A stretch of DNA of 64,000 nucleotides. Source: Guptibacillus hwajinpoensis. GTDB taxonomy: Bacteria; Bacillota; Bacilli; Bacillales; Guptibacillaceae. Below, one piece after another: positions 9,993 to 20,571 of this stretch. The stretch lies in NCBI RefSeq assembly GCF_005144865.1, contig NZ_SWFM01000003.1, positions 558,001 through 622,000 on the forward strand. Reading direction: 5' to 3'. The position numbers were made by a program, and so were the translations under genes. The stretch's first letter is position 1, and the number at the start of each line of letters is the position of its first letter. The notes below the pieces were generated by a model. It ran no database searches and was not told the origin of the DNA. It was given only the letters and a program-made list of their open reading frames with translations.

Positions 9993-10864
9993 TTTGCGAA
10001 AACCCTCCTGTCTGAAATGGAGAGCTGGAGTGTTTCAATGATGCTCTTAGTCGCTTCCCACTCTTCTTGAAACTGTTTAATCTTTTGATCAGAATGACTC
10101 GCTTGTTGTAAAGCGAGAATACAGGATCGCCACTCCCATGGTTCAATAACACTTTGAATAATGTGAGCTTGCATCTCATCATCAACGCCATTTAGTAGTG
10201 CATCCCAGCTTTTAGTAAAACTCTCTGTCTCCATCGATTTGAACCAAGAGTGTATTTCGTTAACAATCCATTTGTACGCTGGTAATGGTGGCGCATCGGA
10301 TGCTTCAAAGAAAAGCTGTCCCATGACTCGCTTTAAACGATACCCTCCATATGGTGCTGGGGGGAGTCTACTTGGTTTATCTAGTAATAGCCTTTTCTTA
10401 ACTTCTGGAATTAGATTAACAAGCAGTGTATAACTTTTTGGATACAATGGCTTTAGCGTAGTGAGCGCTGTTAAAGTTTCTCTATAAGGAAATTCTGAAG
10501 AATAAGCGTATTTAGGTGAACAAGTAGTACTCTTAGCAGTCCCTACTAAAGCTGCTAGCAAGTAACCTTTCATTTCAGGATAGAGGTCTTCAGCATAAGA
10601 CTCTTCAATCAAATCATGTATTGTGATGTAGAAATCACCATATTGAATATAGCCTCTGCCGTCTAGCGTGCGAATCATACGATTGCATAGTAAACCATAT
10701 TGAGAAAAAAAGCGGTCACGGAAGTTGAGATGATACTCAAGCAAATCCCGCTCCCGCCAATATGATAATTTTTTTTTACCAACATTGGTTAACACTGTTT
10801 TCGGTTCCTCTAACCAACTTACATACTCGAACCCAAACTCCTTTAGCAAGCCTGCAACATCCAT
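9989..10864 (-). CDS. probable second YsxE/CotS-like kinase-fold protein
   Basis: This 291-residue protein lies between spoVID and ysxE, where B. subtilis has no gene as I know it. Its first 90 residues parallel the YsxE N-lobe in pattern (a TNVGKKKLSYWRER strand pair, then GYIQYGDFYITIHDLIEE against the YsxE segment ending LTPWVEE). No HGD-like catalytic loop or DFG/DFD-like motif can be found in the second half, which is helical and Trp-rich. It is therefore a diverged, probably non-catalytic relative; this is inference from alignment by eye. The start chosen is the ATG at 10864, with AAAGGAG eight bases upstream; the frame is open to 10897. Confidence 0.6.
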   Translation of the reverse strand: MDVAGLLKEFGFEYVSWLEEPKTVLTNVGKKKLSYWRERDLLEYHLNFRDRFFSQYGLLCNRMIRTLDGRGYIQYGDFYITIHDLIEESYAEDLYPEMKGYLLAALVGTAKSTTCSPKYAYSSEFPYRETLTALTTLKPLYPKSYTLLVNLIPEVKKRLLLDKPSRLPPAPYGGYRLKRVMGQLFFEASDAPPLPAYKWIVNEIHSWFKSMETESFTKSWDALLNGVDDEMQAHIIQSVIEPWEWRSCILALQQASHSDQKIKQFQEEWEATKSIIETLQLSISDRRVFAK

Positions 10865-10930
10865 CTTCATTGCTCCTTTACCCCCACCCTTTTCCAACGA
10901 TAACGGGTGGGGTTGAACTAACTTAGATTG

Positions 10931-11959
10931 CTAGCGATTTACAGGAATATATAAGATCTGACCTTCTTTCACTTCATCTTCCTCAAGTCTGTTCACACGA
11001 GCAAGATGACTTGGTAACACACGATAACGCTCTGCAATTTCTGTTAATGAATCACCAGGCTGAATGATGCACATTTTCATTCTTGAAAACTGTTCTTCTT
11101 CTTTTGTAAGCATACTCGTCAAATAAAGTGCGTTTTCTTCACGACTGCTGCGTTGGGGTTTTTCCACAGCTTCTTCTTCCTCAACATTGTAGTCGTTTGT
11201 TTCTTCCATAGCAGGTTGTTCAGGAGGATAGAAATTCGAATCCTCTATTTGTCTTGCCATCTTTGTTAAAAAGTCATAAGTAGGCTCTTGGCCCTCTTCA
11301 TAATTTTCTTGATCCAAAAGATTTGCTAAATAACGCTCTGCCTTAGCTCTCATGTCAACTTGAGGCGATCGTAAATGATAAGCAAGATCTGAAGATTCCT
11401 CTTCACTATCATCAACGTATTTTACATCGGTTTCCCAAACAGTATCTTCCGTCTCATCACCATCAGCTTCAACATCCTCATCAGCTGAATCATTCTCTTC
11501 ATTGTACATCTCATACTCAGTTCGTTTCTCGTCACCTTGAATTCCACTAATTGAAATATCCGCTTTCAACTGAAGGCAGTTCGCTTCATTCAACGTATAA
11601 TCAAACGTATCAACCGTTACATAAATTTCTTCGAGGCTTCTAACTCTACTTGCAGGGATCGTAATGTCGACCGGAAAACGGTGACCGATTGATGCTGTAC
11701 CATCTTCTCGAACATGAACTTCATGAATGGAGCGATAAGCAGATGCCTCATTTTCAGGTTCATCGCTATCATCATTGTAATCGCGTTGAAGATACTCTCC
11801 AGAAAGGTATAAACAGCCTTTAACAGCAACATAATCTTCGTACTCTTCAATTGAAATTTCAGGATCAAGGGAGATGGACAACACCTCTTCAACTTCCTGT
11901 CCTTTCTTTAACCAGACCTGCTCCTCCACGGAGAAATGCAAATATGAGCCTTCAGGCAT
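10931..11959 (-). CDS. spoVID: stage VI sporulation protein D (SpoVID), short form
   Basis: SpoVID anchors and encases the coat on the forespore together with SpoIVA and SafA. The 342-residue product has the conserved N-terminal domain (HFSVEEQVWLKKGQEVEE), a very acidic Asp/Glu linker (about 155-195), and a C-terminal LysM domain (about 294-340: IIQPGDSLTEIAERY ... ILYIPVNR). B. subtilis SpoVID is about 575 residues, so the central repetitive region is much reduced here. The start is ATG at 11959 with GGAGGAG upstream; an in-frame TTG at 11977 lies over that site and is not used. It is first in the spoVID-(9989-10864 gene)-ysxE group. Confidence 0.9.
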   Translation of the reverse strand: MPEGSYLHFSVEEQVWLKKGQEVEEVLSISLDPEISIEEYEDYVAVKGCLYLSGEYLQRDYNDDSDEPENEASAYRSIHEVHVREDGTASIGHRFPVDITIPASRVRSLEEIYVTVDTFDYTLNEANCLQLKADISISGIQGDEKRTEYEMYNEENDSADEDVEADGDETEDTVWETDVKYVDDSEEESSDLAYHLRSPQVDMRAKAERYLANLLDQENYEEGQEPTYDFLTKMARQIEDSNFYPPEQPAMEETNDYNVEEEEAVEKPQRSSREENALYLTSMLTKEEEQFSRMKMCIIQPGDSLTEIAERYRVLPSHLARVNRLEEDEVKEGQILYIPVNR

Positions 11960-12073
11960 GCTTTCTCCTCCTTTCAAACATTATCCATACATTACACATG
12001 TATGAACTATTCGAAGAAATATGTCTAATTCAAATTAGAAAGTAAGGAATGAACTCTTAAAAAACACCAAATA

Positions 12074-12108
12074 AAAAAGCAGTCAGCACGTTAGGCTGAC
12101 TGCTTTTT
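12074..12108 (-). terminator. terminator of the hem operon
   Basis: A 14-bp stem AAAAAGCAGTCAGC with its complement, with a seven-base loop, lies just after the hemL stop and has a T-run on the minus strand. Confidence 0.9.
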
Positions 12109-12115
12109 ATTAGAT

Positions 12116-13402
12116 TTATACTAGCTTAGAAAAGGCTGCTTCAGCAGCTGCGATCGTTTCATCAATGTCGTGTTCTGTATGAGCTGTAGATAGGAACATC
12201 CCTTCAAATTGCGATGGAGGTAGGGAAATACCCTGATCAAGCATTTCTTTAAAATAACGTGTAAAGTGCGCCAAATTAGATGAAGATGCTGTCTCAAAAT
12301 TAATAACTTCCTTATCAGTAAAGAAGAATCCTACCATTGAGCCTGCACGATTAACTGTATGAGGGATATTGTACTTAGCTGCAGCTTTGGATAACCCTTC
12401 TCCAAGACGCTCTGCTTTACGTTCAAACTCCTCATAACTTTCAGGTGTTAGTTGAGATAGCGTTTCGTATCCTGCTGTCATAGCAAGAGGATTCCCACTT
12501 AATGTACCTGCCTGATAAATTGGACCGGTTGGAGCAATGTGATCCATGATCTCTTTTTTACCGCCATAAGCACCTACAGGAAGGCCTCCACCAATTACTT
12601 TACCAAGGCAAGTTAAATCAGGTGTTACATTATAATAGCCCTGTGCACAGTTATATCCAACACGGAATCCAGTCATTACCTCATCGAAAATAAGTAATGT
12701 ACCATTGTCTTCTGTGATTTTGCGAATTTCCTCAAGATATCCAGGCTGTGGTGGTACAACACCCATGTTTCCTGCAACCGGTTCAATAATGACGCCAGCA
12801 ATGTCATCTCCAAATTCGTTGAACGCATATCGAAGGCTCTCCAGGTCATTGTACGGCACGGTAATCGTGTTTTGAGCAACACCTTCCGGGACACCAGGAC
12901 TGTCAGGTAGACCTAGGGTAGCGACACCTGAGCCTGCTTTAATTAGAAGAGAATCTCCGTGCCCATGATAGCAACCCTCGAACTTTAAGATTTTATTCCG
13001 TCCTGTGTATCCTCTCGCAAGACGTAGAGCACTCATCGTTGCCTCTGTTCCGGAATTCACCATTCGAACGATTTCAATTGATGGAACCCGTTCAATAACT
13101 AGTTCGGCTAGTTTCGTTTCATACTTACTCGGTGCGCCAAAGCTTGTCCCAAGCTCAGTTACACTTTTAAGTTTTTCTACTACTTGATCATCCGCATGAC
13201 CTAGAATAAGCGGTCCATATGAAAGGACGTAATCAATGTACTCGTTCTGATCAATATCGTAAATTTTGGATCCTTTTCCCTTTTCCATAAAAATAGGATC
13301 CATACCGACAGATTTAAATGCTCTCACTGGGCTATTCACTCCGCCAGGCATTACTTTAGATGCTTCCTTAAACGCTTCTTTTGAACGATTATAGTTACCC
13401 AT
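12116..13402 (-). CDS. hemL: glutamate-1-semialdehyde 2,1-aminomutase
   Basis: This PLP enzyme converts glutamate-1-semialdehyde to 5-aminolevulinate, the second step of the C5 haem pathway after HemA. The 428-residue length is normal. The PLP lysine lies in [16 protein letters not shown]; the cofactor aspartate lies in [14 protein letters not shown]; the substrate-loop [11 protein letters not shown] is at the N-terminus. AAGGGG precedes the ATG by about eight bases. It is the last gene of hemAXCDBL, 24 bases after hemB. Confidence 0.97.
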   Translation of the reverse strand: MGNYNRSKEAFKEASKVMPGGVNSPVRAFKSVGMDPIFMEKGKGSKIYDIDQNEYIDYVLSYGPLILGHADDQVVEKLKSVTELGTSFGAPSKYETKLAELVIERVPSIEIVRMVNSGTEATMSALRLARGYTGRNKILKFEGCYHGHGDSLLIKAGSGVATLGLPDSPGVPEGVAQNTITVPYNDLESLRYAFNEFGDDIAGVIIEPVAGNMGVVPPQPGYLEEIRKITEDNGTLLIFDEVMTGFRVGYNCAQGYYNVTPDLTCLGKVIGGGLPVGAYGGKKEIMDHIAPTGPIYQAGTLSGNPLAMTAGYETLSQLTPESYEEFERKAERLGEGLSKAAAKYNIPHTVNRAGSMVGFFFTDKEVINFETASSSNLAHFTRYFKEMLDQGISLPPSQFEGMFLSTAHTEHDIDETIAAAEAAFSKLV

Positions 13403-13426
13403 TCGTTAAGCCCCTTTCAACTGATT

Positions 13427-14404
13427 CTATTGATTAAGCATTCGAGCTGCATCTTTTGCAAAATACGTAATAATAAGATCTGCTCCTGCCCGCTTCATAC
13501 TCGTAAGCTTTTCGAGTACAACTTCTTCCTCGTTAAGCCATCCGTTTTGACTTGCCGCTTTAATCATTGAATATTCCCCACTAACGTTATATGCAACCAT
13601 TGGAAGTGGAAAACGGTCTTTTAACTCACGGATGATATCAAGATACGCGAGCGCAGGTTTCACCATTAAGAAATCTGCCCCTTCTTCAATGTCGCTTTCA
13701 GCTTCTCTAATCGCTTCAAGACGATTCGCAGGATCCATTTGATACGTTTTACGATCACCAAATTGAGGTGTACTGTGTGCAGCATCACGGAATGGACCAT
13801 AGAACGCTGATGAGAATTTAACAGCATAACTCATGATAGGAACATCTACAAAGCCTGCTTCATCAAGTCCCTGGCGTATAGCTGCAACAAACCCATCCAT
13901 CATGTTCGAAGGTGCAATCATATCAGCTCCAGCTTTCGCTTGAGAAACAGCCGTTTGTGTTAATAATTCTAGAGATTGGTCATTCTGGACATAGCCATTT
14001 TCAATCACACCACAATGACCATGATCGGTGTACTGACAGAGACATGTATCCGCAATGACAGTTAGGTCAGGAAACTCTTCTTTAATTTGCTTAATAGCGC
14101 GCTGAACAATACCTGTATCACAATAAGCTTCAGAGCCTACTTCATCCTTGTGGTTTGGTACGCCAAACATCATAATAGACTGAATTCCAAGGTCAACAAC
14201 TTCTCTAACTTCTTCGTTTAGGCGATCAAGTGAATAATGATAAACACCTGGCATTGAAGCGATCTCTCGCTTCACATTGTCTTCCTCTACTGCGAAAATC
14301 GGATATATTAAATCTTCTTTATGTAAATAAGTTTCTCTAACGAGGGACCTCATTGATTCTGAGCGTCTTAAACGACGATGACGACGAAAATCACTTTTTT
14401 CCAT
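13427..14404 (-). CDS. hemB: delta-aminolevulinic acid dehydratase (porphobilinogen synthase)
   Basis: HemB condenses two 5-aminolevulinate molecules into porphobilinogen. The 325-residue protein shows the zinc-site cysteines [14 protein letters not shown] and the two Schiff-base lysine segments ([17 protein letters not shown] and [11 protein letters not shown]). GGGAGG precedes the ATG. It lies between hemD and hemL, five bases after hemD. Confidence 0.97.
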   Translation of the reverse strand: MEKSDFRRHRRLRRSESMRSLVRETYLHKEDLIYPIFAVEEDNVKREIASMPGVYHYSLDRLNEEVREVVDLGIQSIMMFGVPNHKDEVGSEAYCDTGIVQRAIKQIKEEFPDLTVIADTCLCQYTDHGHCGVIENGYVQNDQSLELLTQTAVSQAKAGADMIAPSNMMDGFVAAIRQGLDEAGFVDVPIMSYAVKFSSAFYGPFRDAAHSTPQFGDRKTYQMDPANRLEAIREAESDIEEGADFLMVKPALAYLDIIRELKDRFPLPMVAYNVSGEYSMIKAASQNGWLNEEEVVLEKLTSMKRAGADLIITYFAKDAARMLNQ

Positions 14405-14409
14405 TGTTG

Positions 14410-15165
14410 TTATCCTCCCAATTGTTTAAAGTGCTGCTCTAAACTTTCGAGCATTCCTTCGATTGTATATTTTTCTGGTACGACATGGGGATGAATACCA
14501 TAAGACATTAGCGTTTCTGCGGTAATGGGTCCTATTACTACTATTGTGATTCCTTTAAACCGATCTTTCAAATTCTCCGCTTCAAGAAGCTGCATAAAGT
14601 GATGAACTGTTGAAGAAGATGTGAACGTAATAACATCCAAAGCATATTCATCAACCAGTCTTTTCAATGCCGCTCCAGAACCTTGTGGAATCACAGTATT
14701 ATAAATAGGTAAATCAGTTACGTCATACCCTAATTCGCTTAACTGCTCAGGAAGTTCGTCTCGACCAAGGTTCCCCCTTGGAAGTAGAATCTTCTCTCCT
14801 GTGTAAGTGTAACGAGACATAGCAGCAACTAGTCCTTCAGCGATGAAATCCTCTGGTAGAAGATCAATTTGAACACCATATTTCTCAAGTACCTTCGCTG
14901 TCTTGGTTCCTACTGCACCAACCTTTATATTCTGAGGTAAGATTGCATGTTGAAAAAAGAATTTCACACCATTCGCACTTGTAAAAAGAATCCAATGATA
15001 CTGTTCTACTTCAATCGACTTTAGAATGTGATTCCTAGGCTCGAATGAAATAAGAGGGATTTCAAAAGAAAACCCTCCACGGTCTTTAATTAATTTCGTA
15101 AAAGCCGCTGCCTGCTCCCGAGCCCTCGTGACTAATACACGCTTTCCTGAGAGCGGAGACTTCAT
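14410..15165 (-). CDS. hemD: uroporphyrinogen-III synthase
   Basis: HemD closes and inverts ring D of hydroxymethylbilane. At 251 residues it has the two-lobed HemD pattern: [13 protein letters not shown] at the start, [26 protein letters not shown], and [14 protein letters not shown] in the second lobe. Sequence conservation in this family is low, so the operon position (ATGA overlap with hemC, then hemB) adds weight. Confidence 0.93.
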   Translation of the reverse strand: MKSPLSGKRVLVTRAREQAAAFTKLIKDRGGFSFEIPLISFEPRNHILKSIEVEQYHWILFTSANGVKFFFQHAILPQNIKVGAVGTKTAKVLEKYGVQIDLLPEDFIAEGLVAAMSRYTYTGEKILLPRGNLGRDELPEQLSELGYDVTDLPIYNTVIPQGSGAALKRLVDEYALDVITFTSSSTVHHFMQLLEAENLKDRFKGITIVVIGPITAETLMSYGIHPHVVPEKYTIEGMLESLEQHFKQLGG

Positions 15166-16094
15166 TGATCTAAATCTTCTTTCACACGATCAAGAATATC
15201 TTTAGCACCCTGTTCTTTCATTTTAAGCGCAAGCGTATGGCCAACTTTAATTGGATCGTTCCCAGATTCCATTTCTTTAATAATGACAGAACCATCCGGT
15301 TCGCCAACAAGTCCAGTTACAGTAATTGAATCATCATCATGAAGAATCGCATGTCCTGCAATTGGAACCTGACACCCTCCTTCAAGTGTATGAAGAAATG
15401 ATCGCTCTGCTAGAACTGTCTTTTTCGTAACGTCATCATTCAATTTCTCAAGAATACCAAGCAATTCATCGTCACTCTCACGACATTCAATTGATAGAGC
15501 ACCTTGTCCAACAGCTGGTACACAAAGATCAGGATCAAGGTATTCCGTTACAATCTCTTTTGACCATCCCATGCGATGAAGACCAGCTGCAGCTAGAACA
15601 ATTGCATCATAATCTTCATCTGTAAGCTTACGGATACGTGTGTCAATATTTCCACGAATCCACTTTATTTCAACATCCGGACGAATTGCTTTCAGCTGAG
15701 CACCTCGTCTGAGACTACTTGTTCCGATAACCGCACCCTCTGGAAGTTCACGGAACGGTTTCTTAGACTCAGAAATAATTACGTCTCGATGGTCTTCGCG
15801 CTCCGGAATACATCCAATTGTGAGACCTTCAGGAAGAACAGACGGCATATCCTTCATACTATGGACCGCCATATCAATCTCACCTTTTAACATTGCATCT
15901 TCAATCTCTTTAACAAACAGACCTTTCCCGCCTACCTTAGAAAGAGTAACGTCGAGAATCTGGTCACCACGTGTAACAATCTCTTTAATTTCAAAATCAA
16001 ACCCAGGATTTAACTCCTTAAGTTTGCTGATAACCCATTTTGTTTGGGTAATTGCGAGTTTACTTCTTCTTGAACCGACAATGATTTTCCGCAT
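15162..16094 (-). CDS. hemC: hydroxymethylbilane synthase (porphobilinogen deaminase)
   Basis: HemC polymerises four porphobilinogens. The 310-residue product begins [14 protein letters not shown], carries the substrate-binding [11 protein letters not shown], and has the dipyrromethane-cofactor cysteine in [13 protein letters not shown]. The frame is open to 16172 but GGAGG lies seven bases before the ATG at 16094, and the longer version would overlap hemX. It overlaps hemD by four bases. Confidence 0.97.
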   Translation of the reverse strand: MRKIIVGSRRSKLAITQTKWVISKLKELNPGFDFEIKEIVTRGDQILDVTLSKVGGKGLFVKEIEDAMLKGEIDMAVHSMKDMPSVLPEGLTIGCIPEREDHRDVIISESKKPFRELPEGAVIGTSSLRRGAQLKAIRPDVEIKWIRGNIDTRIRKLTDEDYDAIVLAAAGLHRMGWSKEIVTEYLDPDLCVPAVGQGALSIECRESDDELLGILEKLNDDVTKKTVLAERSFLHTLEGGCQVPIAGHAILHDDDSITVTGLVGEPDGSVIIKEMESGNDPIKVGHTLALKMKEQGAKDILDRVKEDLDQ

Positions 16095-16122
16095 GATTTT
16101 TCCTCCAACCTTTGGATGTTTC

Positions 16123-16950
16123 TTATACATACCAGAAATGGAACTCGGAGAACGTACCTGAGAAGAATACATTAACTAAAACGATGAGAAACGCGGCAAC
16201 GTTCCACATAGCAAGCGACTTCCCTTCCATATCTCTGGCTACTTTTTGATATAAATACGTGCTATAAGCTATGAGCACGAAAAATGAAATAATAACTTTG
16301 GAATCGAGTAAGCTAAATTGCTCAACTTTTAACAGAGCCCAGACAATTCCTAGAATTAAACTTAATAGCAGAAGAGGAACACCTAAAACACTGCATAAGT
16401 ACGATAGCTTTTCAAGCTGAGATAGATCCCCAAATCTTCTCAAACGCTTACTCCACTTCTTTCCCTTCAACATTTGATAGAGGATCAAATACATAAGGGA
16501 GAAAATAAATGATAGCGAGAAAGCACCATAAGATAGAAACGCCATTGTAATATGAATAATCGAAAGCTCAGACATTAACTGTTCTGTTAGCAAACTAGAA
16601 GCTTGTTCTCTCGTTGCGAATAAGTTAATGGCCATAATACTGAAACCGAGTACATTTGCAAAAAAAACAAAAAAATCTACTCTGAAAAACCAATTGATAA
16701 GTAGCGAGAGGGACACAATCACCCACGCATAAAAAAATAACCCTTCAAAAGGTGTTAAGATTGGGAACCCGCCAATCGCATTAATTTGCATAACCAGAAA
16801 GGCAGTTTGGAGCACCCAGACAATAGAAAGCAACCAGAAAGCAAACTGATTTGCTCTCCGGTTGTTTTGCAAGAAATCAATAAAATATCCCAACACACTA
16901 AGTGAATAAAGTAAAATTGTTATATCATAAAGCCAGCTGGCGTTCGTCAC
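16123..16950 (-). CDS. hemX: HemX, CcsA-like membrane protein of the hem operon
   Basis: The 275-residue protein has about eight hydrophobic helices and a WxWxx-type loop region as in the cytochrome c assembly/HemX family. In B. subtilis HemX is a membrane protein that lowers the cellular amount of HemA; the same role is inferred here from size and position. It sits 17 bases after hemA and 28 bases before hemC. Confidence 0.9.
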   Translation of the reverse strand: MTNASWLYDITILLYSLSVLGYFIDFLQNNRRANQFAFWLLSIVWVLQTAFLVMQINAIGGFPILTPFEGLFFYAWVIVSLSLLINWFFRVDFFVFFANVLGFSIMAINLFATREQASSLLTEQLMSELSIIHITMAFLSYGAFSLSFIFSLMYLILYQMLKGKKWSKRLRRFGDLSQLEKLSYLCSVLGVPLLLLSLILGIVWALLKVEQFSLLDSKVIISFFVLIAYSTYLYQKVARDMEGKSLAMWNVAAFLIVLVNVFFSGTFSEFHFWYV

Positions 16951-16967
16951 AACTCAAGTCTCCTCTC

Positions 16968-18341
16968 CTAGGAGCGCAACTGCGATGCCTGTAATAAAGG
17001 GGAGTAGTTAACGGATTCATGCTGTCTTTTCTCTTCGTTTTCCTTCACTCGTTGCTTATGAAGTTCTCTTTCAATTTCTTCCTCAATCGCAAAGATTTTG
17101 GTGAAAATTTCAAGCGACTCTTCAGCATTTGGCTCTGCAGCCATCTCCTTCACTCGAACAATAGGATCACGTAGCAGCTGGTTCACTATGCTTTTCGTAT
17201 GTTTACTTAATACTTTTCGTTCACGATCTGAAAGATCTGGAAGTTTACGTTCAATGCTTTTCATGGTTTCGGCTTGAATCGAAAGAGCTTTAGAGCGAAG
17301 AGCTGTAATCATAGGCACAACACCAAGTGTATTAAGCCATTCTCTAAATTGTACAAGATCTTCTTCAATCATTAGCTCAATCTTCTCTGCTTCCTTTTTC
17401 CGTTCTGCAAGGTTTGTTTCAACAATCCCCTCAAGGTCATCAATATCGTACAAGAAAACCGAATCCAAATTATTTAACGATGGATCTAAATCTCTTGGTA
17501 CTGCGATATCAACCATAAATAACGGGCGGCCTCTACGTTTCTTAAGTAAAGGCTTAACATTCTCCTCTGTTAGAACGTAATTAGTTGACCCAGTTGAACT
17601 GATCAAAATATCTGCATCAAGGAGAGCAGCACTTACTTCGTCCATTGAACGAGCCTGTCCTTTAAAACGTGAAGCTAGTTCTGTTGCTTTCTCAAGAGTT
17701 CGGTTTACAACTGTTACTTGATTAACACCGTTACTTTGTAAATTCTTTGCTGTGAGCTCGCCCATTTTACCGGCACCGAGTATCACAACATGCTTGTTCT
17801 CTAGTCCGCCAAAAATCTTCTTCGCTAGTTCAACAGCTGCATAACTCACTGAAACTGCATTCTCCCCAATTTCGGTTTCAGAATGAGAGCGCTTTGCAAG
17901 CGTAACCGCTTGTTTGAACAGTTGATTGAAAATCGTACCGGTCGTTTGCGACTCCTGAGCAAGTAAGAAAGCATCTCGAACCTGTCCTAATATTTGCGTT
18001 TCACCAATGACAAGTGAATCGAGTCCTGAGGCTACACGGTAAAGATGTTCTGTTGCAGCATCATTTTCACGAATAACGAGATATGGTGAGAATTCTTCTT
18101 TTTCAATTCCAAACCACTCAGATAGAAAAGCCTTTGAATAATATCTCCCTGTATGAAGCTGATCTGCTACCACATATAACTCTGTACGGTTACATGTCGA
18201 CAAAATGACAGCTTCTAGAATACTTTTAGAGTGACGCAACTTATCTAAAGCTTCAGGCAAATCGTTCTCCTGAAATGAAAGTTTCTCCCGTATTTCAACA
18301 GGGGCTGTTTTGTGGTTCAACCCTACGACCAGGATGTGCAT
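16968..18341 (-). CDS. hemA: glutamyl-tRNA reductase
   Basis: HemA reduces glutamyl-tRNA to glutamate-1-semialdehyde and starts haem synthesis. The 457-residue product opens [16 protein letters not shown], has the catalytic Cys in [10 protein letters not shown] near residue 50, the NADPH site [12 protein letters not shown], and a C-terminal dimerisation helix region. The frame extends to 18368, but GGGGGTGG precedes the ATG at 18341. It is the first gene of the operon. Upstream of it a TTGACT and a TAGAAT are seen 20 bases apart, too far for a firm promoter call. Confidence 0.96.
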   Translation of the reverse strand: MHILVVGLNHKTAPVEIREKLSFQENDLPEALDKLRHSKSILEAVILSTCNRTELYVVADQLHTGRYYSKAFLSEWFGIEKEEFSPYLVIRENDAATEHLYRVASGLDSLVIGETQILGQVRDAFLLAQESQTTGTIFNQLFKQAVTLAKRSHSETEIGENAVSVSYAAVELAKKIFGGLENKHVVILGAGKMGELTAKNLQSNGVNQVTVVNRTLEKATELASRFKGQARSMDEVSAALLDADILISSTGSTNYVLTEENVKPLLKKRRGRPLFMVDIAVPRDLDPSLNNLDSVFLYDIDDLEGIVETNLAERKKEAEKIELMIEEDLVQFREWLNTLGVVPMITALRSKALSIQAETMKSIERKLPDLSDRERKVLSKHTKSIVNQLLRDPIVRVKEMAAEPNAEESLEIFTKIFAIEEEIERELHKQRVKENEEKRQHESVNYSPLLQASQLRS

Positions 18342-18576
18342 CGTTCCACCCCCAAAAATTGTTAGCAATACATCTTTTTTGAATATCGTCTACCTTTATT
18401 CTAACATGTGACAAAACTCACAGAGTCAATAATTGTGAACAGACTATGAAAGCAATTATGATATGATGAATAAAGTATTTTCTTTGTATATTATTAGTAG
18501 TCATACAACTATTAATGTACCAGAAAATCAATTGTATAGCAAAAAATGAGTTTTTTTGACATTAGGAGGATTTGAA

Positions 18577-19053
18577 TTGAAACGTCAAAGTGTTTTTCCA
18601 GGTGTATTATTTATTGCAATTGGGCTTTATTATCTTTTTCAGACACTTAGCTTGCCATATTCAGATCAGCTGATGAACTGGCAAGTGATCTTAATCGTTA
18701 TTGGCGCTGCTATGATCATCCAGGGCTTCATTTCAAAAGAAGGACCTATGTTATTCCCTGGTGTTCTCCTGCTTGGACTTGGCCTTCACCTTTATTTTGT
18801 TAATAAACTAGCTATATGGCCAGAAAGCTGGGGAATGTACACATTAATATTAAGTGCAGCCTATCTAGTTACGTATTATAAAACGAAAAAGAACGGACTT
18901 ATTCCAGGCCTTATCTTACTTGCCATATCAATCATTGAACTTCTTTATACAGGACTTGAAATCTGGCTTGCTTCGACATTTTCCTTTGTAGGAAAGTTCT
19001 GGCCACTCGCTTTAATTGTAATAGGTATATATCTAGTAATGAAAAAAAAGTAA
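18577..19053 (+). CDS. multi-pass membrane protein of the LiaI/LiaF-TM type
   Basis: The 158-residue protein consists of about five to six short hydrophobic helices with Gly-rich turns (IVIGAAMIIQGF, PGVLLLGLGLHLYF, ALIVIGIYLVMKK), the pattern of the LiaF transmembrane/DUF5668-like group. AGGAGG lies seven bases before a TTG at 18577; the upstream TTG at 18556 precedes that site. It is transcribed divergently from hemA and ends in a terminator shared with the ABC transporter. Members of this group are linked to envelope stress, but no LiaS/LiaR-like regulator is nearby, so the function is open. Confidence 0.7.
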   Translation: MKRQSVFPGVLFIAIGLYYLFQTLSLPYSDQLMNWQVILIVIGAAMIIQGFISKEGPMLFPGVLLLGLGLHLYFVNKLAIWPESWGMYTLILSAAYLVTYYKTKKNGLIPGLILLAISIIELLYTGLEIWLASTFSFVGKFWPLALIVIGIYLVMKKK

Positions 19054-19076
19054 GGAGCGGCTGCTCCTTACTTTTT
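19045..19076. terminator. bidirectional terminator
   Basis: A 14-bp stem (19045-19058 with 19063-19076) with a GGCT loop and A/T runs on both sides lies between the convergent plus-strand membrane gene and the minus-strand transporter ATPase gene. Confidence 0.9.
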
Positions 19077-19817
19077 CTATAGGATGGAACTTAAAAAGTC
19101 CTGTGTACGCTGCTCTTTAGGATCATTAAAGATATCATTCGGATGACCTTTCTCAACAATTTTACCATCGTGCATATACACAACCCAGTCGCCTACTTCT
19201 CGAGCAAATCCCATTTCATGTGTGACGACTACCATAGTCATTCCTTCTTTAGCTAAAGACTTCATAGTAGAAAGGACTTCGCCAACAAGTTCTGGGTCTA
19301 GTGCTGAGGTTGGCTCATCAAATAGCATAATATCAGGTTTCATAGCTAGTGACCGAGCAATTGCTACACGCTGCTTTTGGCCCCCTGAAAGTTTATTAGG
19401 GTACACGTTGGCTTTGTCAGCAAGACCTACTTTCGCAAGTAGTTCTTTCCCTTCTTTCTCAGCATCTGCTCGTTTCATTTTCTTAACCGTAAGCGGCGCT
19501 TCAATAACATTATCCAAAACTGATTTGTGAGGAAATAGATTAAAATGTTGAAACACCATTCCTACTCGCTGTCTCACTTTATTCAGATCATTATTCTTAG
19601 GATCTATTGTTTCACCTTCGATAATGACATTGCCGCTGTTTTTAATTTCAAGAAAGTTCATGCAACGGAGTAGCGTACTTTTCCCCGATCCACTAGCTCC
19701 GATTAGAACCACAACATCACTTTCATTTACCTCAAGGTCAATATCTTTAAGAACGTGAAGATCACCGAAGGATTTATTCAGTTTCTCTACACGAATCATT
19801 TCAGCTTTATCTCCCAT
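19077..19817 (-). CDS. polar amino acid ABC transporter ATPase
   Basis: This 246-residue ATPase powers the permease and binding protein encoded next to it. Walker A is GASGSGKST, the signature is [14 protein letters not shown], Walker B is [14 protein letters not shown], and the switch His is in [10 protein letters not shown]. The D-loop/EKG C-terminus matches the GlnQ/ArtP/TcyN subfamily. AGAGG lies eight bases before the ATG at 19817; the open frame starts at a GTG at 19826. Which amino acid is carried cannot be read from the sequence. Confidence 0.93.
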   Translation of the reverse strand: MGDKAEMIRVEKLNKSFGDLHVLKDIDLEVNESDVVVLIGASGSGKSTLLRCMNFLEIKNSGNVIIEGETIDPKNNDLNKVRQRVGMVFQHFNLFPHKSVLDNVIEAPLTVKKMKRADAEKEGKELLAKVGLADKANVYPNKLSGGQKQRVAIARSLAMKPDIMLFDEPTSALDPELVGEVLSTMKSLAKEGMTMVVVTHEMGFAREVGDWVVYMHDGKIVEKGHPNDIFNDPKEQRTQDFLSSIL

Positions 19818-19838
19818 ATACAGCACCTCTCTTATCTC

Positions 19839-20498
19839 TTAATCACTAGCGGATAATCTTTTTTCAAGCAGGTTAACAAGTAGCGTAAAGATTAGAACAA
19901 GAACAAGATAATATACAGCTACAATCAGTAAGTACGTCATTTCATCAAACGTCCTTGCTCCCTGTGTAGTCGCAACGCTAAATAACTCTGGGAGTGCAAT
20001 GAATGCAGCTAGGGAAGAATCTTTTAAACCGATGATAAACTGGTTTCCAAGCGGTGGAAGTGCTCTTCGAAATGCCTGTGGTAAAATAATTCGTCTCATG
20101 GCAAGGGTGTGACTCATTCCAAGAGAGCGCCCAGCTTCCATTTGACCTTTATCAATGGATTGAATGGATCCTCGGAAGATCTCTGCAATATAAGCTCCGT
20201 TATGTAAGGCTAGTCCAATCGATGCTGCCCAGAACTTAGGAATATTAAATTCTGTTAATCCGAAATAGAAAATAAATATTTGTACGATGAGTGGAGTACC
20301 ACGTATAACCGCAATATAAATGTTTGCTATCCAGTTTAAAATCTTGGATTGTGAAATCTTAAATAATGCAAAGAAGAGTCCTATAAAAACTGCAATTAGA
20401 ACCGATACGAATGTAACTCGTATGGTGAGCCATAACCCTTCAAAGAATACAGGGTAGCTATTTAATAATGTTTCTAAAAAATGACCAAAAGTTGGCAA
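19839..20498 (-). CDS. polar amino acid ABC transporter permease
   Basis: The 219-residue membrane protein has about five helices and the HisM/GlnP-type signature: GTPLIVQIFIFYF and the cytoplasmic EAA loop (EAGRSLGMSHTLAMRRIILPQ). It would form a homodimeric channel with the ATPase gene 21 bases downstream. The binding-protein gene lies upstream, separated by a strong hairpin. Confidence 0.93.
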   Translation of the reverse strand: MPTFGHFLETLLNSYPVFFEGLWLTIRVTFVSVLIAVFIGLFFALFKISQSKILNWIANIYIAVIRGTPLIVQIFIFYFGLTEFNIPKFWAASIGLALHNGAYIAEIFRGSIQSIDKGQMEAGRSLGMSHTLAMRRIILPQAFRRALPPLGNQFIIGLKDSSLAAFIALPELFSVATTQGARTFDEMTYLLIVAVYYLVLVLIFTLLVNLLEKRLSASD

Positions 20499-20535
20499 GT
20501 GAAATCAGCTCCTTAGAGTTGTGTAGCATAGTTTA

Positions 20536-20569
20536 AAAAGGAATGTGTGCAATAGCACACATTCCTTTT
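20536..20569 (-). terminator. intra-operon hairpin between binding protein and permease
   Basis: A perfect 15-bp stem (20536-20550 with 20555-20569) with a four-base loop is followed by a T-run just after the binding-protein stop. Such hairpins commonly make the binding protein more abundant than the membrane parts. Confidence 0.88.
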
Positions 20570-20571
20570 CC

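Noticed and set aside
10881..10912. GC-rich inverted repeat (CCCCACCC with GGGTGGGG) between spoVID and the next gene
   Set aside because: No T-run follows on either strand, so it is not a terminator; an RNA hairpin near the start codon is possible but unsupported.
18369..18480. Promoter of hemA
   Set aside because: TTGACT and TAGAAT are 20 bases apart and no other pair is better; no clear PerR box is seen, so it is not listed as a feature.
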